DNA from: CAZBBB01 sp964490005
GTDB lineage: Bacteria; Planctomycetota; B15-G4
Length of the DNA stretch: 62,747 nucleotides
Reading direction: 5' to 3'
Assembly: GCA_964490005.1 (NCBI GenBank)
Contig: CAZBBB010000009.1
Coordinates: 1-62,747 of the forward strand
The notes beneath the pieces are model-generated. The model saw only the letters and a program-made list of their open reading frames with translations. It was not told the DNA's origin and did not search any database. Position 1 is the first letter of the stretch; each line of letters starts with the position of its first letter. Both the position numbers and the translations under genes were made by a program. This document shows positions 20,165 to 28,622 of the stretch, piece by piece.

Positions 20165-20826
20165 CGCGGTGGATGCGCCGGCGGCGGCCCCGAGGGAGCG
20201 CGGCAGCCCTTGGGGAGCGGCTTGGCGAAGCGGATCGGGCCCGCGCTCCTCCTTCGAGCGGGGGACGATCGCGTCGGCGACGCCGGGCCGGGCAGCGCGC
20301 GCGGCGCCGGAGACGGCGGCGGGGCTTCCGCACGCGCGGGCGGCGCGGACGCGACGGCTTCCACGGGCTCGAGCGGGATCGGATCGTCAGGCGTCGACCC
20401 AGCGGCGGGCGGCGCGGGCGGAACCGGGAGCGCGGCCTGCAGGTCCTCGCAGGCCTCGAACGCGTCGACCGCATCGACCGCGGGAGTCGCCGGCTCCGGC
20501 TCGATGCGTGCCGCCTCGTTCTTGTAGAGAACCAGCGACTCTCCGATGCGGAGCGTGTCCTTGTGGAGCAGGTGGACGACGTCCGTGATGCGCGCTTCGT
20601 TGTGCAGGGCGCGACCGCGTACGACGCGAACGGAGTGCCCGCCGGCCGTGCGGCTCAGCACGATGACCGTGCCCGCGGCACTCGGATGGACGAGTCGGAC
20701 GTCGGACGAAGCCTCGGCGCCGATCACGCATTCGGCGGCCGCGAGCGGGTGCTGCTCGGGACCGTCACCCTCGTTGACGATGATCCGGGCGGCGGTCGAG
20801 TCGGGCGCGGGCTTCACGGCGCGCAT
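20161..20826 (-). CDS. FHA-like protein with proline-rich tail
   Basis: 221 residues. Residues about 10-105 look like a forkhead-associated domain that binds phosphothreonine: AARIIVNEGDGPEQHPL at the start, CVIGAEASSDVRLVHPSAAG in the ligand loop region, HSVRVVRG, then LLHKDTLRIGESLVLY. The classic Arg of GR.. is replaced by Gly-Ala, so ligand binding is uncertain. The remaining half is low-complexity Pro/Ala-rich with a basic end. Start: ATG 20826, or GTG 20817 if the mRNA is leaderless from the TAGAAT box. It sits one base downstream of uvrD. Confidence 0.65.
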   Translation of the reverse strand: MRAVKPAPDSTAARIIVNEGDGPEQHPLAAAECVIGAEASSDVRLVHPSAAGTVIVLSRTAGGHSVRVVRGRALHNEARITDVVHLLHKDTLRIGESLVLYKNEAARIEPEPATPAVDAVDAFEACEDLQAALPVPPAPPAAGSTPDDPIPLEPVEAVASAPPARAEAPPPSPAPRALPGPASPTRSSPARRRSAGPIRFAKPLPKGCRAPSGPPPAHPPR

Positions 20827-20830
20827 TCTA
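20825..20830 (-). promoter_or_regulatory. -10-like TAGAAT inside the uvrD/FHA junction
   Basis: TAGAAT spans the uvrD stop codon and the first ATG of the FHA gene. The in-frame GTG at 20817 lies exactly 7 bases downstream, where a leaderless transcript would begin. Confidence 0.3.
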
Positions 20831-23047
20831 GAACACCTCGTCGAGCCGGGCATACTGCGCCAGCAGCTGCTTGTCGCCGAACCGCTCGAAGCGAACGGTG
20901 ATGCGCGCCGAGGCCGCGACGCCCGCCACCGCCAGCACGACTCCGCGGCCGAAGTGCGCATGGCGTACCGTGGCTCCGGGGCGCGGGAGACGGACCTCGG
21001 GCTCGACGTCGAGGTAGTCGTCGGCGTCCGGAGTGAACTCGGGCGCAGCCGTGGACTCGCCGGCCGCGAACCGACGGTCGGGGGCACGCACGGCCGGGCG
21101 GCTCGAGAGCCCGGCGTGCTCGATGCGATCCGGGGGCAACTCGTCGAGGAAGCGAGAAGGCCGAGTCGGCATCCAGTTGCCGTACGTGGCGCGCCGCGCG
21201 GCCCAACTCAACGTCAGATGGCGGCGGGCGCGTGTCATGCCGACGTACAGCAGCCGGCGCTCCTCGCGCAGTTCCTCGTCGTCGTCGAAGGCACGGGCAT
21301 GAGGCAGAAGCCCCTCCTCCATGCCCACGAGGTAGACGGCAGAGAACTCCAAGCCCTTGGACGAGTGCAGCGTCATCAGCGTCAGGCGGTCGGCGCCCGC
21401 GTCCCAACCATCCACATCCGAGAGCAGGGCGGTGTCCTGCAGGAATCCGGAAACGGTCGGGTCGGAGGTGGAGCGGCCGTAGGTCGCGACCGCCGCCTCG
21501 AGCTCGGCGATGTTCTGGAGTCGCTCCTCGCCGTCCTGGCCTCCGTAGGCGCCGAGCCACTCGCGGTAGCCCGTCTTGTCGATCACGGCGCGCAGCGTGT
21601 CGGCGGGCGTCGCGCCCAGCGTGGCCTCCAGGCCATCGAGCAGGGCCGTCAGTTGGGCGAAGGCCGCGCGTGCCCGCGCGCCCAAGCCGGGCACGCGCGA
21701 GGCCTGCCGCGACGCCTCCCGCGGCGAGAGCCCCTGGGGCAGCGCCCAAGCCCGCAGGCGTTCCAGCGAGGCTCGACCGAGACCACGGGTGGGCGTGTTG
21801 ACGATGCGGAGGAAGGACACGGCATCGGCCGGGTTGACGAGCACACGCAGGTAGGCGAGTACGTCCTTGACTTCCTTGCGTTCGTAGAACTCGACGCTGC
21901 CCACGATCTCGTAGGGCACGTTCCAGACGCGCAGCGAGCGCTCGAGAGCGCGCGAGAGGGCGTTGGTGCGGTACAGGACGGCCATCTCCGCGAGCGGCAG
22001 GCCTTCGTCGCGCCGTTCCTTGATGCGGCGCACGACGGCGTCCGCCTCGGACTCGTCGTCCTCCGCCGCGAGCAGGACCGGACGGCTGCCCTCGCCCAGG
22101 TCGCTCCAGAGCGGGCCCATCAACCGCCCCGGATTGTTGGCGATCACCGCGGATGCCGCCGCGAGAATGTGGCCCGTCGAGCGGTAGTTCTGCTCGAGCC
22201 GCACGACATGCGCCGTCGGATAGTCGCGCTGAAAATCGAGGATGTTGCGGATGCGCGCGCCGCGCCAACGATAGATCGACTGATCGGGATCGCCCGTCAC
22301 GCAAAAGTTGCCATGCCCGGCCGCAATGTCGCGCGCGATGCGATCCTGGATCAGGTTCGTGTCCTGGTACTCGTCGACCAGGACGTACTTGAATCGCGTC
22401 CGGTACTTGTCGAGTACCGCTTCCTGCTCGCGGAACAGTCGCGTCACGAGCAGCAGCAGATCGTCGAAGTCCGCCGATCGGGCCTCCGCGAGGGCGGCCG
22501 CGTAGCGGGCATAGACCTCGACCGACGTGCGTTCGAACGGGGTGAACCCGGTCGTCGACGCCACCTCGTCGGGAGAGAGGCCGTCGTTCTTGAAGCGCGA
22601 TATGGCCGAGAGGAGCGCCCGCGGCGCGATCGCCTGCGGGTCGATTCCGAGCTGCTTGCTGAGGTCCTTCACGAGGGCGACCTGATCCTCGCGATCGTAG
22701 ATGGTGAAGCCGCGCGGCAGGCCGACGTGCTCACCGTCCGTCCGCAGGACCCGTGCGCAGAACGCGTGAAAGGTGCTGACGAGCACCCGCCCCTCGCCGA
22801 CGAGCCCCTCGACGCGTTCGCGCATCTCGCCCGCGGCCTTGTTCGTGAACGTGATGGCCAGGATCTCGTGCGCCCTCACGCCCCGGGCGACCAGATGCGC
22901 GATGCGACGCGTGATCACGCGGGTCTTGCCGCTCCCGGCGCCGGCAACGATGAGGAGCGGACCGTCGCCGTGCGAGACCGCCTCGAGCTGCCGGTCGTTG
23001 AGGCCGTCCAGCAGAGCGTCGCGACGCATCGATCCGGGCGAGGTCAT
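20828..23047 (-). CDS. pcrA: UvrD/PcrA-type ATP-dependent DNA helicase
   Basis: Superfamily 1A 3'-5' helicase for nucleotide excision repair and clearing of recombination intermediates. 739 residues, normal length. Motif I is VAGAGSGKT (34-42), motif II is VDEYQDTN, the VTGDPDQSIYRWRGA motif follows, and motif V is TLMTLHSSKGLEFSAVYLVGMEEGLLPH, with GMTRARRHLTL near the end. The C-terminal tail (GATVRHAHFGRGVVL...) is the Tudor-like, RNA-polymerase-binding domain typical of PcrA. It is the first gene of a four-gene minus-strand operon ending in the sulfatase-fold gene. Confidence 0.96.
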   Translation of the reverse strand: MTSPGSMRRDALLDGLNDRQLEAVSHGDGPLLIVAGAGSGKTRVITRRIAHLVARGVRAHEILAITFTNKAAGEMRERVEGLVGEGRVLVSTFHAFCARVLRTDGEHVGLPRGFTIYDREDQVALVKDLSKQLGIDPQAIAPRALLSAISRFKNDGLSPDEVASTTGFTPFERTSVEVYARYAAALAEARSADFDDLLLLVTRLFREQEAVLDKYRTRFKYVLVDEYQDTNLIQDRIARDIAAGHGNFCVTGDPDQSIYRWRGARIRNILDFQRDYPTAHVVRLEQNYRSTGHILAAASAVIANNPGRLMGPLWSDLGEGSRPVLLAAEDDESEADAVVRRIKERRDEGLPLAEMAVLYRTNALSRALERSLRVWNVPYEIVGSVEFYERKEVKDVLAYLRVLVNPADAVSFLRIVNTPTRGLGRASLERLRAWALPQGLSPREASRQASRVPGLGARARAAFAQLTALLDGLEATLGATPADTLRAVIDKTGYREWLGAYGGQDGEERLQNIAELEAAVATYGRSTSDPTVSGFLQDTALLSDVDGWDAGADRLTLMTLHSSKGLEFSAVYLVGMEEGLLPHARAFDDDEELREERRLLYVGMTRARRHLTLSWAARRATYGNWMPTRPSRFLDELPPDRIEHAGLSSRPAVRAPDRRFAAGESTAAPEFTPDADDYLDVEPEVRLPRPGATVRHAHFGRGVVLAVAGVAASARITVRFERFGDKQLLAQYARLDEVF

Positions 23048-23130
23048 GCCATGGGAGCCTTCGGAGGGCGCACTCCGGGCCGTGAGTCGGGTGCCTGCTC
23101 GCGCGGCGCGCGCCGGGCCGCGCAGGGCGC

Positions 23131-23136
23131 ATCATA
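23131..23136 (-). promoter_or_regulatory. candidate uvrD promoter -10
   Basis: TATGAT (5 of 6) on the minus strand, 83 bases upstream of the helicase ATG, in a gap with little other A/T. No convincing -35. Confidence 0.3.
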
Positions 23137-23174
23137 GGACGTTGCCTCTCTCCAGACGAATCCGGAGACCCGAG

Positions 23175-23209
23175 CGCGCGGCGTTCGCGACTCGAAATCG
23201 CGCCGCGCG
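23175..23209 (-). terminator. long GC hairpin after the sigma/anti-sigma/secreted gene cluster
   Basis: CGCGCGGCG and CGCCGCGCG pair around an inner CGA/TCG stem with a CTCGAAA loop and a small bulge. It lies 46 bases downstream of the stop of the secreted-protein gene and before the uvrD promoter, so it can end the upstream minus-strand unit. No T-tract. Confidence 0.45.
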
Positions 23210-23254
23210 GGCGATGGGGACCCGCCCGAGTCACCTCCACCGACATGGCGCGGC

Positions 23255-23986
23255 TTACTCGGCGGTCAGCACCTCGAGCGGGCCTCCTGCCGTCGCGCAG
23301 CGCACAGCGGAGTAGTGCAGCGCGCCGGGCGCGTCCCTCGACACCAGCGCGATGGAGACATGGATCCCGGGAAGCTGATCGGCGTACTTCGTCACGATCG
23401 CCTCGAAGACCTGCAGGTCGATGCTCTGCACTGCTCCCAGCACATGCGTGAGGAGCGGCTGCGTGTGGCCCGCGAGCACCTGGGCGAGCGGCTGCTCCCC
23501 CAAGTCGAACACCAGAACCGCCACATGCTGCTCGGAGCTTGCGGGCGCCTGGAGGCGCGCGCTCACGCCCGCGCGGAGCCGCAGCAGCCCCTCGCCCTGG
23601 ATCGCGATCTCCGCAGCTCCGAGTTCCACGCTGTAACCGGGGACCTGTCCCTCGAAGTCGGCCTCCTCCGAGCCCGCCCCGAACTGAGCGGCAGTGGCGC
23701 CCTGCGTGCAAGCCAGGCGCAACGTGGCTTGCACGGCGCTCGTCTCGAGCGCCCCGGGCTCGCCACTGATCGCGATGGAGGAATCGACGCTCACTCCCGC
23801 GGCGCCCGAGCCACCGGCGCCATCGCCCTGCTGCGAGCCACCCGAAGACGACGTGGAGGACGAGCCGGGAAGCACTCCACCATCGTCGTTGTCCTGCGCC
23901 CAGGCGTGCGCCGGCAACACCAACAGGAGCCCGAGGAGGATTGACAGCACCCGTTCGATGCGCATGGAGTGTTGAGTCGTCGTCAT
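23255..23986 (-). CDS. secreted protein of unknown function
   Basis: 243 residues. A Sec signal peptide is clear: MRIERVLSILLGLLLVLPAHAWAQ, with cleavage after AWA. A Ser/Gly/Gln-rich linker (SSSTSSSGGSQQGDGAGG) follows, then a beta-rich domain of about 170 residues that I do not recognise. Two cysteines are far apart. It follows the anti-sigma gene by 14 bases on the same strand with an AAGAG ribosome site, so it is likely controlled by, or a sensor or target for, the sigma/anti-sigma pair. A start at the internal ATG (MRIERV) would give a cleaner signal peptide. Confidence 0.7.
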   Translation of the reverse strand: MTTTQHSMRIERVLSILLGLLLVLPAHAWAQDNDDGGVLPGSSSTSSSGGSQQGDGAGGSGAAGVSVDSSIAISGEPGALETSAVQATLRLACTQGATAAQFGAGSEEADFEGQVPGYSVELGAAEIAIQGEGLLRLRAGVSARLQAPASSEQHVAVLVFDLGEQPLAQVLAGHTQPLLTHVLGAVQSIDLQVFEAIVTKYADQLPGIHVSIALVSRDAPGALHYSAVRCATAGGPLEVLTAE

Positions 23987-24000
23987 GGTCTCTTCGTTCC

Positions 24001-25038
24001 TCAGGCAGCAAACAGAGCCGGCACGACCCGGCTCAACTCATCACGAAGTCCGTGCTCGCGGTCCAGCAGGGCCCTGAAGTGGGTCGCGCGGGACAGCAGT
24101 GCCCGCGCCGAGGCGACTTGGCCGGGCAGGACTTGGACCATGTCCGCGAAATGGCGCACGCAGTCCTGTCTCAGGCCGGCCTTGGCGCAGTTCATCGCCA
24201 AGTTCACGAAGGCGACGAAGAAGCGCGGTTCGGTCCGGGCGAGGTCGTTGGCGATGACCTCGCGATAGCAGTCGATGGCTCGAGCATGGTCCCCGGCAAG
24301 GGCGTGCAGGTTTCCGATGAACTGCAGCGCCATCAGCCGGTGCAGCGGGTCGCACGCCTCCCGATACACCCTCCGAAACTCGAGGCGCGCTCGGTCGTGA
24401 CGCCCCGAAACCATCTGTTCAAACCCCAAGTAAATCCGGGCTTCGTCGAGATCGTGCTTCAGAGCGAGCGCAGCGAGAAGAAAGCGGCGACCACGGAGCA
24501 GCGTCGCCGGCGCCCGGTCTCCGTCATCCCGGAGAAGCCCCCTCGTCCTGCGGAACAGGGATGCGGATGCCCGAATCGGGCGACTCGATGACTCCGCCGA
24601 AGCACACAAATCGGTGCCTTCCTTGGCCACATCTCGGCCGCGCGCGAGAGCCGCACGTGGCGACACGGGGCGCTGGAGGGGATCGACCCAGCGGCGACGG
24701 GCGGCGGCCTGGCGGTCATTCGCCTGAAGGACGATCGCCTTGCCGACTTCGTAGAACAGCCGAGCGAGATCGGAGCGCCGTTCGGCCACGAGCACGCGCG
24801 TGATGGAGGCGAACAACGCGTGCTTGTCCTGGACGCGGCCGAGTTCGGCGGGCGGCTGGCCCTCCAGCGCGAAGTGCAAGCTGGACAGCTCCCGCAGATC
24901 GTCGAGATAGTCGCGACACGCCCCGCACGACGCGAGGTGGGACGTCAATCTCGAGACGTCCCGGGCCGGCAGTTCGTGGTCGACGAACAGGCTGATGTCC
25001 TGCTCGAAGCTGGTGCAGCCTTCCGCGGTGAGTTTCAT
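24001..25038 (-). CDS. soluble zinc-finger (zf-HC2) anti-sigma factor with TPR-like C-terminus
   Basis: 345 residues. The N-terminal anti-sigma zinc motif is His34-x3-Cys38-x2-Cys41 in LTSHLASCGACRDYLDDL, preceded by FVDHELP, the usual zf-HC2 opening. No transmembrane segment follows, unlike most anti-sigmas of this type; instead residues about 190-330 form helical repeats (DEARIYLGFEQMVSGRHDRARLEF, GDHARAIDCYREVIANDL) resembling TPR. I infer that a cytoplasmic protein partner, not a periplasmic domain, controls release of the sigma factor. The ATG overlaps the sigma stop by 4 bases (ATGA). Confidence 0.75.
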   Translation of the reverse strand: MKLTAEGCTSFEQDISLFVDHELPARDVSRLTSHLASCGACRDYLDDLRELSSLHFALEGQPPAELGRVQDKHALFASITRVLVAERRSDLARLFYEVGKAIVLQANDRQAAARRRWVDPLQRPVSPRAALARGRDVAKEGTDLCASAESSSRPIRASASLFRRTRGLLRDDGDRAPATLLRGRRFLLAALALKHDLDEARIYLGFEQMVSGRHDRARLEFRRVYREACDPLHRLMALQFIGNLHALAGDHARAIDCYREVIANDLARTEPRFFVAFVNLAMNCAKAGLRQDCVRHFADMVQVLPGQVASARALLSRATHFRALLDREHGLRDELSRVVPALFAA

Positions 25039-25649
25039 GGCAGTCGAGTTCCGAGTGTCCGCATCAGGGACTGGAAAATGCGCTTCCGTGCGCGACAGAC
25101 GATCATCTTGAAGTTCTCGAGGCGAATGCCGAGCTGGTCGGCTGCCTCTCGGTAGCCCAGGCCTTCCACCTCTACGAGCCGCAGAGCCACCTGGTCACGA
25201 GGCTTCAGGTCGTTCTCGTAGCTGCTCGCGTAGAGGCAGAGCACGAGTTCAAGAACGCGCTGGCACCTGCGTTCGTCTTCCGCCTCCTGCGACCCGGCGG
25301 CAGGTGAAACGGCATTCTCGTCCAGGAGAATGTCCGAGATGAGATCGACGGGAATGCCTTCGCGGCTGTCGGCCTGCATATGCCGATAAACCGTGTTTCG
25401 GATGATCGAGTACGACCAGTTGCGGAACGCATTCGGCTTGTCCGGACAGAAGCGCGAGGGGTAGCGGTAGATCGCCAGGAACGCTTCCTGCAGGATGTCA
25501 TTGAGGTCGGCTCGACAACTCGTGCCCCGCATGATTCGGCCGGCGATCCCGGCGAAGGGTCGGTAGTTGATGTCGAACAGAAGCGAATACGCCTCGACGC
25601 TCTGCTTTTCCCGGAACAGATCCATCAGCGCATTGTTGAGGGGCTGCAT
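25035..25649 (-). CDS. ECF-type RNA polymerase sigma factor
   Basis: 204 residues from the ATG at 25649. Region 2 reads AYSLLFDINYRPFAGIAGRIM, then DLNDILQEAFLAIYRYPSRFCP and FRNWSYSIIRNTVYRHMQADS; region 4 is KPRDQVALRLVEVEGLGYREAADQLGIRLENFKMIVCRARKRIFQSL. A linker of about 45 residues separates them. The frame is open another 110 codons upstream without any homologous feature, so the start was placed where region 2 begins. The partner zf-HC2 anti-sigma overlaps its stop, and a secreted protein follows. Confidence 0.85.
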   Translation of the reverse strand: MQPLNNALMDLFREKQSVEAYSLLFDINYRPFAGIAGRIMRGTSCRADLNDILQEAFLAIYRYPSRFCPDKPNAFRNWSYSIIRNTVYRHMQADSREGIPVDLISDILLDENAVSPAAGSQEAEDERRCQRVLELVLCLYASSYENDLKPRDQVALRLVEVEGLGYREAADQLGIRLENFKMIVCRARKRIFQSLMRTLGTRLP

Positions 25650-26034
25650 CTCGATGGATGGACCGGAACTCGTCACCGACGCGAGAAGTCGGTGGCCCGA
25701 GCTCGCCGCCAGTCGAATCGCCCGCTGTCCAATCTCGGTGGAAACGACATCCGCGCTCGGATACCCGGGCGCTCGGTTGTCTTGGCTCCGTCCACCCGCC
25801 GCCGCCTCGCCGAACGCCTCATGGCGCTGGTCGAAGGCCCTGCGTCTCGGAGAGGGAAGCGACAAGCAACTGCTCCATCGCGGGCCGGGGGCGCGCCCGG
25901 GGCCCAACCCTCCGTGCAGCCACGATGGTCGGAGAGGAGGCTGGGACGTCGTACCGCTACACGACGACGCCCAGCCGGTCACAGAAATGACATGAGGCTT
26001 TGACGCGACTTGAGGCGGACTTGACGATCACGCC
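25650..26034. other. intergenic region between the ECF sigma and GT-C genes
   Basis: A 385-base divergent gap. I find no convincing promoter or hairpin. TTGACG at 26021-26026 lies only 14 bases before the plus-strand ATG and is too close to act as its -35. An in-frame extension of the sigma gene is possible over much of this stretch. Confidence 0.4.
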
Positions 26035-27810
26035 ATGAGAATCACCGTACCTGCCCCACCTCGTGCCGCTTTGGCCGCGCTGACTGCCGTCGTGGCGGTC
26101 ACGCTCCTTTCGGCAGTCCGTTCCGCCTGGACCATCGACCCGGATGCCTCGCTGTACGTTTCGCTGGCCAGGTCCATTGCCGCCGACGGCACCTACCAGG
26201 TGGGCGGCGTCGTGCATGCGAAGTACCCGCCTGGGCTCCCGCTCCTCTTGGCTGGTGTGGTCCGTCTCGCGGGTCCGGAAGCGTATGCGGCGATGCACGC
26301 TGTCCTCGTTGCGTGCCTGCTGTGGGCCGTCGTCGCCAGCCATGCCCTTGCTCGAAGACTCGGATTGTCCTCGAGTGCTGCGCTTGCCGTCGCGATGGCC
26401 GTGGGAGTCTCTCAGACCCTCTTCGAACTGAGCATCGTCTACCTGCGCACCGAAGTGCCGTTTCTCGCGTGCACGCTGTTCGCCATTCTCGCCGGGTGGC
26501 GTGCGCTTGACGGACGATCTTCGCCGGCATGGGTGGTCGCGGCCGGGCTCCTCTCCATCGCCGCGGTCAGCTTGCGACTCTCCGGCGTCGCGCTGGCGGC
26601 ACCCTTTGCGCTGGCCCTCCTTCGGCCCGGCGCCAGTCGCACCACCCGCGCGCGAGCTGCAATTCTGGCCGGCTGCGTACTCCTGGCCGTCATCGGATGG
26701 CGGATCCACGCGACGAGGGCGGCGCAGACGTCTCCGGAACCCGTCAACTACGCGAGCGAATTCCTCGCCGTCGAGCCCCGTGACCTGTCGAAGATCATCC
26801 GGGTCGACAACCCACCGGTAACCGCCGGTGACCTGTTCGACCGAGTTGTTCGCAACACCGAGGTCCTCGCCCGCTCGACGGCGGTGCTCGTGTCGAACGT
26901 GGATCGCGCCTCGTCCCGTTTGCCCGTGGGCCTGCTGCTGCTCGGTACCGTCCTGCTGGGATTCCACAGGATGTTCTGGAATCGCGACCCGAGGCCGCAT
27001 TCGCGTGAAGCGGCCGCGTATGCCCTCGCCATGATCGTCGTGCACCTGCTCTGGCCCTTCGATCAGCAGGAGCGCTTCTACGTACCCATCCTTCCTTTCA
27101 TGTTGATCGGCGCGGGAACGGGAGTCCGTGCGCTGGCGGACGCGGCGAGTCGCTTGGCTGCAAGCGATGCGGGACGGAGGTCGGTCACGCTCGCGAGCGT
27201 TGCCCTGTTCCTGGTGCTCGCCGCGCAGCGCTCGGATCACCCCACGATCCTCGGCCGCTGGTCGGCTTCATATGCTGCGCTGCTGCTGGGAACCGCGGGA
27301 ACGACGGTGATCCTGGTTCGCCTCATGTACTCAGGCTGGCGGGGAGGAGTCGCCCCGATACTGACCTGGGTCGTCCCCGTGCTCATGGTGATTCCGTTCG
27401 CCGCGAAGCGCTGGGTCGAGTGGCCCGCACAGTGCGCCGACTTCGACACGCGACGTTTGGCAGCCCCTGCGTCCGGAGCGCTGGGGTCCATCGATGTCGA
27501 CCCACGGCTGGAGTCGGTCGCCCGCTGGATCGCCGCCAACACCACGCCGGAGGACGTGATCATGACCGACGTTCCCGTGATGCTTGAGATCATGAGCGGA
27601 CGCAGATGCGTACCGTTCGTGTACCGCCTGTCTCCGCCCAGCGTCCTCGATGACGGAGTGGACTACATCTTCTACTCTCGCGAGATTGAGGAGGCGGCGA
27701 ACGTCATGGACCTCGAGTCGCAGCGATTCGATGTCGCCGCGGTGATCGCGGGCCGGAATGGAACCGACCACACGCCAAGCCCGACGATCTACGCAACGCG
27801 GCGAAGGTAG
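26035..27810 (+). CDS. GT-C-fold membrane glycosyltransferase (PMT/ArnT-like)
   Basis: Polytopic membrane protein of 591 residues with about ten or more hydrophobic helices. The first external loop has the GT-C acidic motif and the usual following pattern: TIDPDASLYVSLARSIAADGTY, then HAKYPPGLPLLLAGVV. Such enzymes transfer sugars from polyprenyl-phosphate donors to lipids or proteins on the periplasmic side. The C-terminal 130 residues form a soluble domain (WIAANTTPEDVIMTDVPVM...). ATG start, no clear Shine-Dalgarno. It is followed after 2 bases by an HExxH membrane protein. Acceptor unknown. Confidence 0.75.
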   Translation: MRITVPAPPRAALAALTAVVAVTLLSAVRSAWTIDPDASLYVSLARSIAADGTYQVGGVVHAKYPPGLPLLLAGVVRLAGPEAYAAMHAVLVACLLWAVVASHALARRLGLSSSAALAVAMAVGVSQTLFELSIVYLRTEVPFLACTLFAILAGWRALDGRSSPAWVVAAGLLSIAAVSLRLSGVALAAPFALALLRPGASRTTRARAAILAGCVLLAVIGWRIHATRAAQTSPEPVNYASEFLAVEPRDLSKIIRVDNPPVTAGDLFDRVVRNTEVLARSTAVLVSNVDRASSRLPVGLLLLGTVLLGFHRMFWNRDPRPHSREAAAYALAMIVVHLLWPFDQQERFYVPILPFMLIGAGTGVRALADAASRLAASDAGRRSVTLASVALFLVLAAQRSDHPTILGRWSASYAALLLGTAGTTVILVRLMYSGWRGGVAPILTWVVPVLMVIPFAAKRWVEWPAQCADFDTRRLAAPASGALGSIDVDPRLESVARWIAANTTPEDVIMTDVPVMLEIMSGRRCVPFVYRLSPPSVLDDGVDYIFYSREIEEAANVMDLESQRFDVAAVIAGRNGTDHTPSPTIYATRRR

Positions 27811-27812
27811 GC

Positions 27813-28622
27813 GTGGAAGCACCGCTCCTATCCCAGGACCTCCCGCCACTCGTCCAGCTGCTGCTGGCCTGCTCCCTGTGCGTACTCCTGCTCCATCTCG
27901 TCCATGTAGCGGCAGTGGCTAGGCTGACCGGCGCGCTCGGCCAACGCGCCGTTCTCGTCACTGGCTGGCTCGGCGTGCCGCTGCATGAGGCGAGCCACGC
28001 CACGGCGTGCATCCTCTTCGGCCACCGCATCCGGCGCATGGTCTGGCTCTCGCTCGATTCCCGATCCGATCGGCTCGGCGAGGTCCAGCACTCTTACGAC
28101 AAGCGCCGCCCCCTTCAGCGGATCGGCAATCCGGTCATCGCCCTGGCGCCTCTCGTCGCCGGTTCCTTCGCCATCCAGGCCAGCCTGTGGCTGCACTTCC
28201 GCGATGCATCGCCAGCGGACATCGGACCGTCTGACATCCTGCCGCCGTTGGCGCTCATCGGGCAGGGCGGGCAAGTGGCATGGCACCTCCTCCGCCAGTC
28301 GGCGGAGCTTGACCTCTCGGCTCTCGGCACGGCGTACATCGTGCTGTGCATCGGAGCGCACATGTTGCCGAGCATCGCGGACATGAAGTCCGCCTATCCC
28401 GGCCATCTCACGGCGCTGGCGGTCGTCGGCGTGGTAGCTCTGATCCCGCTCCTGCCCGGAGCGCCCATCGGATTCCTCACTCGCATCGCCACGACTGCGC
28501 TGGAAGGCTTGCTCGAGGTGTCGAGCGTCGCGGCCGGTCTGGCAGCTGCGTACCTCCTCGCCGTGGTCGTCATGACGTTCGCGGTGTCGCGGTTCGCGGC
28601 ACGAGGGCAGCGAGCAGCGTGA
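27813..28622 (+). CDS. membrane protein with HExxH motif (putative metalloprotease-like)
   Basis: 269 residues from a GTG start, about six hydrophobic helices. The motif HEASH at 58-62 sits in VTGWLGVPLHEASHATACILFGHRI, at the end of a hydrophobic helix, as in M50-type site-2 proteases where HExxH binds zinc. A distal LDG or NPDG motif is not evident; DMKSAYPGHL at about 190 is the only candidate. Function is therefore open: an intramembrane protease or a metal-binding membrane protein. It lies two bases after the GT-C gene, and its 3' end overlaps the convergent gene by 53 bases. Confidence 0.65.
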   Translation: MEAPLLSQDLPPLVQLLLACSLCVLLLHLVHVAAVARLTGALGQRAVLVTGWLGVPLHEASHATACILFGHRIRRMVWLSLDSRSDRLGEVQHSYDKRRPLQRIGNPVIALAPLVAGSFAIQASLWLHFRDASPADIGPSDILPPLALIGQGGQVAWHLLRQSAELDLSALGTAYIVLCIGAHMLPSIADMKSAYPGHLTALAVVGVVALIPLLPGAPIGFLTRIATTALEGLLEVSSVAAGLAAAYLLAVVVMTFAVSRFAARGQRAA

